This document shows, in pieces, positions 59,101-64,000 of a DNA stretch of 64,000 bases (position 1 is the stretch's first letter; each line of letters starts with the position of its first letter). The stretch comes from Umbelopsis ramanniana AG (Eukaryota > Mucoromycota > Umbelopsidomycetes > Umbelopsidales > Umbelopsidaceae). The stretch spans positions 236,608 through 300,607 of the forward strand of contig NW_026252110.1 of the NCBI RefSeq assembly GCF_025399195.1. Direction: 5' to 3'. Below the pieces are notes generated by a model. The model was not told where the DNA came from. It was given only the letters and a program-made list of their open reading frames with translations, and did no database searches. Made by a program: the position numbers and the translations under genes.

Positions 59101-60832
59101 GGTAAGGCTGTATGCGTCGTGATGAATACCCATCCTCGTCACTTGAGCCAATCGATGAATCGTCTGGTGTTTCAAGTGCCGGAGAAGAGGGTGCCTCTTC
59201 CATGGTATCGGTCTCCACTGTTTCACGGTGTTCAGTAGGTACGTCCGCCTGCGGATGCGTGCTACCACTTTCGTCGTTTATGGGCTGCTTCGGTAAAAGC
59301 ACCTTTTGAAGCAGTGGACTACCTTTAAAGTCGCCATTGATATTGTTCGGCCGTCGCTGATGGTTGCCGAGGGTCATCGATTTGCGGGTACCATTTGTCG
59401 TACTTGCAAAATAGTTGTCGAGTTCAGATACCGAAATGGATTCGGGTGTGGCAATATTGAGGGGTACGTTGTTGCCTACGCAAGAATTGTCGGATAGAAA
59501 GACATTGTCAAAATCTTGATCAAAGGAGTATGGTAGCCATAGATCTTGATCGCCTAGTAAACCATTGTTAGACTTTTTGGCATTCAACCTTGGTGATGAT
59601 TTGGGAGATGTATAGGAAGGAAGGTTTAATTGGGGGGAAGATTGTGGATCGTTGTTTTGAGGTTGAATGGATGAAGTGGCGGTATGAGTGGAAGTGGTTG
59701 TATTGTTGTGTGGAATAGCAGTGGACTTTACAGTCGCTCGACGACTGGACAATTTCTTTTCCACAGTGACAGTAGGGGCTACATCTTCCATGACTAAATC
59801 CCCTTTTAGCATTTCCTCATGATAATCGGAAAACTCAGAATCCGATTCTGACTCTTCTGCATTCATACGAGTAGCATGTATAAGTTGAGCGGGTGTGGAA
59901 GATGATGTTGATACTTCATTGGTTGTAGAGGGTGTAATTTGACTAGACAACTCTGAAAGGGTCGAGGAAGGTACCATGGAAGATTTTCGTTGCCTCTTGG
60001 GCAATGGTGATGCCTCGTTATCAGATACAGGGTGTGGTGCCTCATCGTCAGCTTCATTATCACTTTCGGATCGTCGTGCGTATTGAGAATTTGTCTTTCG
60101 CCTTGGTCGATGTGTTCGTACCGACGGTTTTTCAGGTGGAGAATTGACTGGAATAGCCTTGCTAATAGACCGTTTTCTCTTGTCCATGCTTCTCGTGTGA
60201 TGAACTACCTCTGGTGCTGGAGGTTTCGCTTCATCTTCTTCAGAAGACAACGGTGATGAATCAGAGGATTCGGTGCCTCTTTTCGTCGATAATCCAATAT
60301 TATGATCGGGTTTTTCTTGCTCTTTCTTTGCTTTGGAACTGGGCGTCAAAGAAGGTGAATCTGGTGACTTTGATTGTATGGAATCTGTTACCAAAGAGTA
60401 ATTAATCTTTCGAGCGTGGCGCTGGTCTACATGCTTCGCGAGCAGTGGCGCACGAGGTGGATTATGCTCAGCGGCTCTTTTAAAGTGCTGTGATATGCGT
60501 GATGATACAGTTGCAAATGGAGTTGCACCGCTAGATGAAAGGAAAAAATGATAGCGTTAGCATATATGGGGGGTTAACGAACTACCATTGTATCCACCTG
60601 TTACTCACCCCAAGGTAGCATATTTGTACTTTGTGATCACATTGGACAGCTCTCGAGGGGAACTTGGCTTGTTTCCGACCTTTAAGAGAGCCTTCATAAT
60701 GGCGGTAAATACTTTATCTCGCGCATCGTCAGGATGTATAGACGGTAATGGCTGCTTTGAATGAGAATGGTTCTCATTGTCGGACTGGTTGGCTACCTGT
60801 GACAAGTCGTCATTCTTGACACTGTCGGCCAT
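56185..60832 (-). CDS. Large transcription factor: Gds1-like winged helix plus two APSES/KilA-N-like domains
   Basis: Exons 60832-60609, 60530-58776, 58709-58573 and 58445-56185 join in phase to 1458 aa. Residues about 38-120 resemble the Gds1-type winged helix (VFTAIMKALLKVGNKPSSPRE, then TKYKYATLG across the first intron to GATPFATVSSRISQHFKRA). A first APSES/KilA-N-like domain spans about 549-705: VFGNLRVYELDS, GYVNATQLRKAAQP, GAWVPLHRARELVEEYEIE. A second covers about 940-1055: MYITIIDNVAVYVTVL, NGYINGTSLLKAGGIE, HGTWIPLRRAQALAA. The linkers are Ser/Thr/Pro/Ala-rich; there is a poly-Asn run, acidic runs (EDDDDDDDEEDEDEDDED) and a basic C-terminal segment. Nuclear DNA binding is expected from the families; targets are unknown. 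The two KilA-N-like copies share layout but are divergent, so the duplication is old. Confidence 0.88.
57207..57236. repeat. GTT/AAC trinucleotide repeat encoding poly-Asn
   Basis: About ten trinucleotide units inside exon 4 of the large transcription factor encode a run of ten Asn residues on the minus strand. Likely polymorphic in length. Confidence 0.85.
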
Positions 60833-61967
60833 CTGGAGTGTGTCTAGAAGCGAAATGTGAATTTCACTAATTGCTTTCTGTAGCCGTTGTTGTTATTGCG
60901 CGGGACAGTTTATAAACGTCGAATATGTACAGGCTGCAACGACTTTTGACTCCAAACCAGTTTCCAAGGGATTCCTAAAGGGAAGTGGGATTGAAAGAAA
61001 AAAAAAAAAAAAAAGTCCTGTCGGAATTTGAATCTTTGGTCGAGGTTGGCTGAAAGTGCCAAAATGTGTCAGTTGAAAATTTTTTTTTCCTTATTTTATG
61101 CTCACGCGGTAGAGTAAGGTCATTTTGGCAGTTGATAGCTGTCAACATATAATCGGGTTTATTAAATTGGGAGAAAGCATAAAGCTATATAGCACGGAAG
61201 GCATAGAGGAAATTGAGCTGCAGCAGAGAATCGGGCTGAGTTGGGAAAAAGTCGACTTTTCCTTGATGACACATTACCGACGAGTAAGTGCCTTGCTCTC
61301 GCCGTCCGGCCGACTCCGCTCAAGGAATGATTTTGCCCAACTTTCTCATAGAACGGTGAGAGCCATCTGCCGCTCTCCGTATCAAAAGGTCCTTCTTTCA
61401 CTTGACTTGGTTCGTACTATTTATTGTAGTCCTATACTAAAAATGTTCGGGCAAACGTTATCTACAGCGACTCATTAAGATCTGAAAATGCGGGCCCCCT
61501 GAGCCGCCGGTGATCAGTGTAGCAATAAGACTCTAACTATAGTGTAGTCCACTTTACGCCTAAGTAATTTGCATAGACTACTGCAATTGAGTAATGATAT
61601 GATCATTGGCATGGATGGGTCCTTTGGTCATAATTCCCCTTCACTCCTGAATCAAGAGCAATGTACTGCCAAAAGTGACTGGCACTCAAAATTTTGGCAG
61701 TGCAATGTGAAACAGCTTGGGGCATAGCAAAGCTAATACCATCAACGCGAGATGTGAGTCTACAGATTCTTTCGATTTCTCAAATATGTTTGAAAAGGGG
61801 AGAGACTTTCATGGCCGTTTATAGCCTTTTGTGGAAAGAATTCCTTCTTCAGTCTGGTAAAGTACTAAGAAATTTGGCAACCCGAACGAAATAGCACTTG
61901 AACCAAGGCCGCAGCGCAAAGCTTATTCTCTCACGAAAAAATCCTTAGTCCATACCAATTACTTTCG
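60833..61967. other. Intergenic region between the large transcription factor and aminoacylase
   Basis: 1.1 kb between divergent starts, with A-runs at 60999-61015. A 117-codon plus-strand ORF at 61125-61478 has no recognisable domain and is not called. Confidence 0.45.
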
Positions 61968-63709
61968 ATGGCCCAACAAGAACATCCTGCTGTAACCCGA
62001 TTCCGGGAGTACTTGCGCATTAATACTATGCAACCTAAACCAGACTACCAAAAGTGTGTTGATTTCCTCGCTGCTCAGGCAACCGAATTGGGTATGTAGA
62101 CAATGGTCACCATCGTCCCCCGATCTGGGAAACTAAACATATTAAATTGCAGGACTGGCATATAAGGTGGTTGAATCGGCTCCGGGCATACTTAATATAT
62201 TCATCACGCTTGAAGGTACCGATCCTTCTTTGCCGTCGATTTTACTGAACAGTCATACCGATGTCGTGCCTGTGTTCCGCGAGAAATGGTCCTGCGATCC
62301 TTTTGAGGCTATCAAGAGAGACGATGGCTATATCTTGGCTCGCGGAGCTCAAGATATGAAGTGCGTTGGCTGGAGGTAGGCATTTGATAATTTCTTATTT
62401 GAGATCTTTGGTTGACATTTGTTTAACCATTTATTCAACTCAGCTACTTTGAAGCTATCCGTGCACTTCTTGCTAAAGGCTGGAAGCCAAAGAGAACGGT
62501 CCACATGTCGTTTGTTGCAGGTAAGATGAGTACGTGCTGAGATTTTTTCAAAGTGCGCCAGTAAGCTAAATGTCAGCATACAGATGAAGAGATTGGCGGA
62601 CAATTGGGTATGAAACTTTTAGTCAACAGACAAGAGTTCAAGGATCTGAATGTTGGTTTTGCGTTGGATGAAGGCATTGTTAGTATGCACCTCATAAGGC
62701 ATTTTTTCAGGTTGAACCATGTTTTAAGACTTCATGATTGCTATGCAGGCTAGTGAGAAAGACACTATTCGAGTATTTTATGGCGAGCGAGCACCATGGT
62801 GGGTCAAGGTTGTATCAACTGGCCAAACGGGTCACGGATCGCAATTGATTATTGAAGACAATGCAACACTCAAGTTGGTAAGTTAATTTACAATTCTATC
62901 ATTCACATCTTCTTGCATTCTGCTCGTTACGTTCATAACTTATAGCTCAACCACTTTTTCTCTGTTACATAGATGAAAGTCATTAATAAGTTTATGGACT
63001 ACCGTGCAGATCAAGAGTACAAACTGATCCATGGTATCGACGGACGTAAAGTTGAGTTGGGAGACGTCAACACCATCAACCTCACTATGCTTAACGTAAG
63101 TATTTTGCAGATTTGCTGTGATACCTCTGCAGACATTCATCATCTTCATGTAGGCCGGAGTACAATTCAATGTTGTTCCTCAAGACGCATGGGCTGGTTT
63201 CGATGTTAGAGTATCACCGAGAACCGACATCAATGAATTCAAGAACATGTTGATCGAAATGGCAGAGTCTGAACCTGGGTAAGAAATCGCTGACTTCCTG
63301 CGAGCTCTGGTACGCGGTGTACTCAATTTCTTCTTCACAGCGTTAAGCTAGAATTTGTAACCTTCTTTGGTTCTAACAAACTCACACCGATCGATGATGG
63401 CAATCAATGGTGGGAAACTGTTACCAAGGTTGCCAAGCAACAGTAAGTGTTTCACACTAGCATCGACCATTGCTGTTCATCAATACTCATCATACCCGAT
63501 ATAGCAATATCTCACTAGAGCCTGAAATTTTTCCGGCTGCAACTGATAGTCGCTACTTGCGTGAAATTGGTATTCCAGCCTTTGGCATTTCATATCTCAA
63601 GAATGTACCTATATTGCTGCACGACCACGATGAACGTATTCACGAGGATCAATTCCTCGAAGGCATTCCCTTCTATTCTAACTTAATCGAACAGTTGGCA
63701 GAACTTTAA
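61968..63709 (+). CDS. Aminoacylase-1-like M20 metallopeptidase
   Basis: Zinc-dependent hydrolase that removes N-acyl groups from amino acids; the closest known family is aminoacylase-1. Nine exons: 61968-62091, 62153-62375, 62444-62520, 62584-62678, 62749-62877, 62973-63095, 63154-63278, 63341-63442, 63505-63709, giving 400 aa. M20 landmarks: [12 protein letters not shown] at the N-terminus, the first zinc His in [10 protein letters not shown] (His76, with Asp78), ARGAQDMK, catalytic Glu pair in [16 protein letters not shown] in the dimerisation domain, [17 protein letters not shown], and the final His ligand in LHDHDERI. Exon 4 ends with a GTTAGT donor. No signal peptide, so cytosolic. The stop lies 135 bp from the convergent ubiquitin stop. 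Confidence 0.94.
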
Positions 63710-63844
63710 AAAAAAACTTGCAATAAAATATTGTTTCCCAAACATACTGTTTATTTGTTCAAAGCAATTTAGAAAGCGTTCGCTCTTACTTAATGAAAGT
63801 GTTTGGCATGGGCATTTACAGATATGGATTTACGGGCAGACCGT

Positions 63845-64000
<156 letters not shown>

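Noticed and set aside
61125-61478. 117-codon plus-strand ORF upstream of aminoacylase
   Set aside because: No domain, composition like random sequence, overlaps an opposite ORF at 61162-61401, and lies in a divergent promoter region.

Overview
The window is ordinary nuclear DNA of a fungus. Genes are monoexonic to heavily split, introns are mostly 55-130 nt with GT-AG ends, and a fungal gene set is present: neutral trehalase, Pho80-type cyclin, recyclin-1, Yhm2-type carrier, APSES/KilA-N factor. Extreme intron density in some genes (18 exons in 2.8 kb, exons down to 16 nt) together with a meiotic MSH4 and a KIF4-like kinesin suggests an early-diverging lineage such as Mucoromycota. That placement is an inference, not something the sequence proves.

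Layout. 1-1124 (-): 5' part of neutral trehalase. 3201-7403 (+): exosome helicase MTR4, facing 7506-11785 (-) MSH4. 11893-14132 (-): WD40 protein. 14391-15728 (-): Pho80-like cyclin, divergent from 15889-19421 (+) recyclin-1, with only 160 bp between the two starts. 19729-21048 (-): Yhm2-type mitochondrial carrier. 21977-24689 (-): large disordered SR/Pro/His-rich protein with an in-frame ORF continuing past its stop. 25314-26882 (-): CBM21 glycogen-targeting PP1 subunit. 29133-30284 (-): mitochondrial nuclease NUC1/EndoG. 30394-31537 (-): KIN17. 33777-34328 (-): a possible small gene. 34688-36868 (-): a repeat domain joined to a degenerate enoyl-CoA hydratase/HIBYL-CoA hydrolase fold. 37303-43609 (-): kinesin-4. 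43867-45429 (-): cardiolipin synthase. 46736-49554 (+): glutamate decarboxylase. 50143-51126 (-): unknown Lys/Ser/Pro-rich protein. 52453-53488 (-): TALE homeodomain factor. 56185-60832 (-): very large winged-helix plus double APSES/KilA-N regulator. 61968-63709 (+): aminoacylase-1-like M20 hydrolase. 63845-64000 (-): 3' end of polyubiquitin.

The genes do not form a pathway or a biosynthetic cluster. Loose themes are storage carbohydrate (trehalase, glycogen-targeting PP1 subunit, Pho80-type cyclin), mitochondria (Yhm2, NUC1, cardiolipin synthase) and nucleic-acid processing (MTR4, MSH4, KIN17). I saw no transposon, CRISPR array, rRNA or tRNA gene, and no sign of recent horizontal transfer. 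The most interesting items are the in-frame TGA near 21977, the pseudo-hydratase fusion at 34688-36868 and the triple-domain transcription factor at 56185-60832. I did not find a convincing undescribed multi-gene system.
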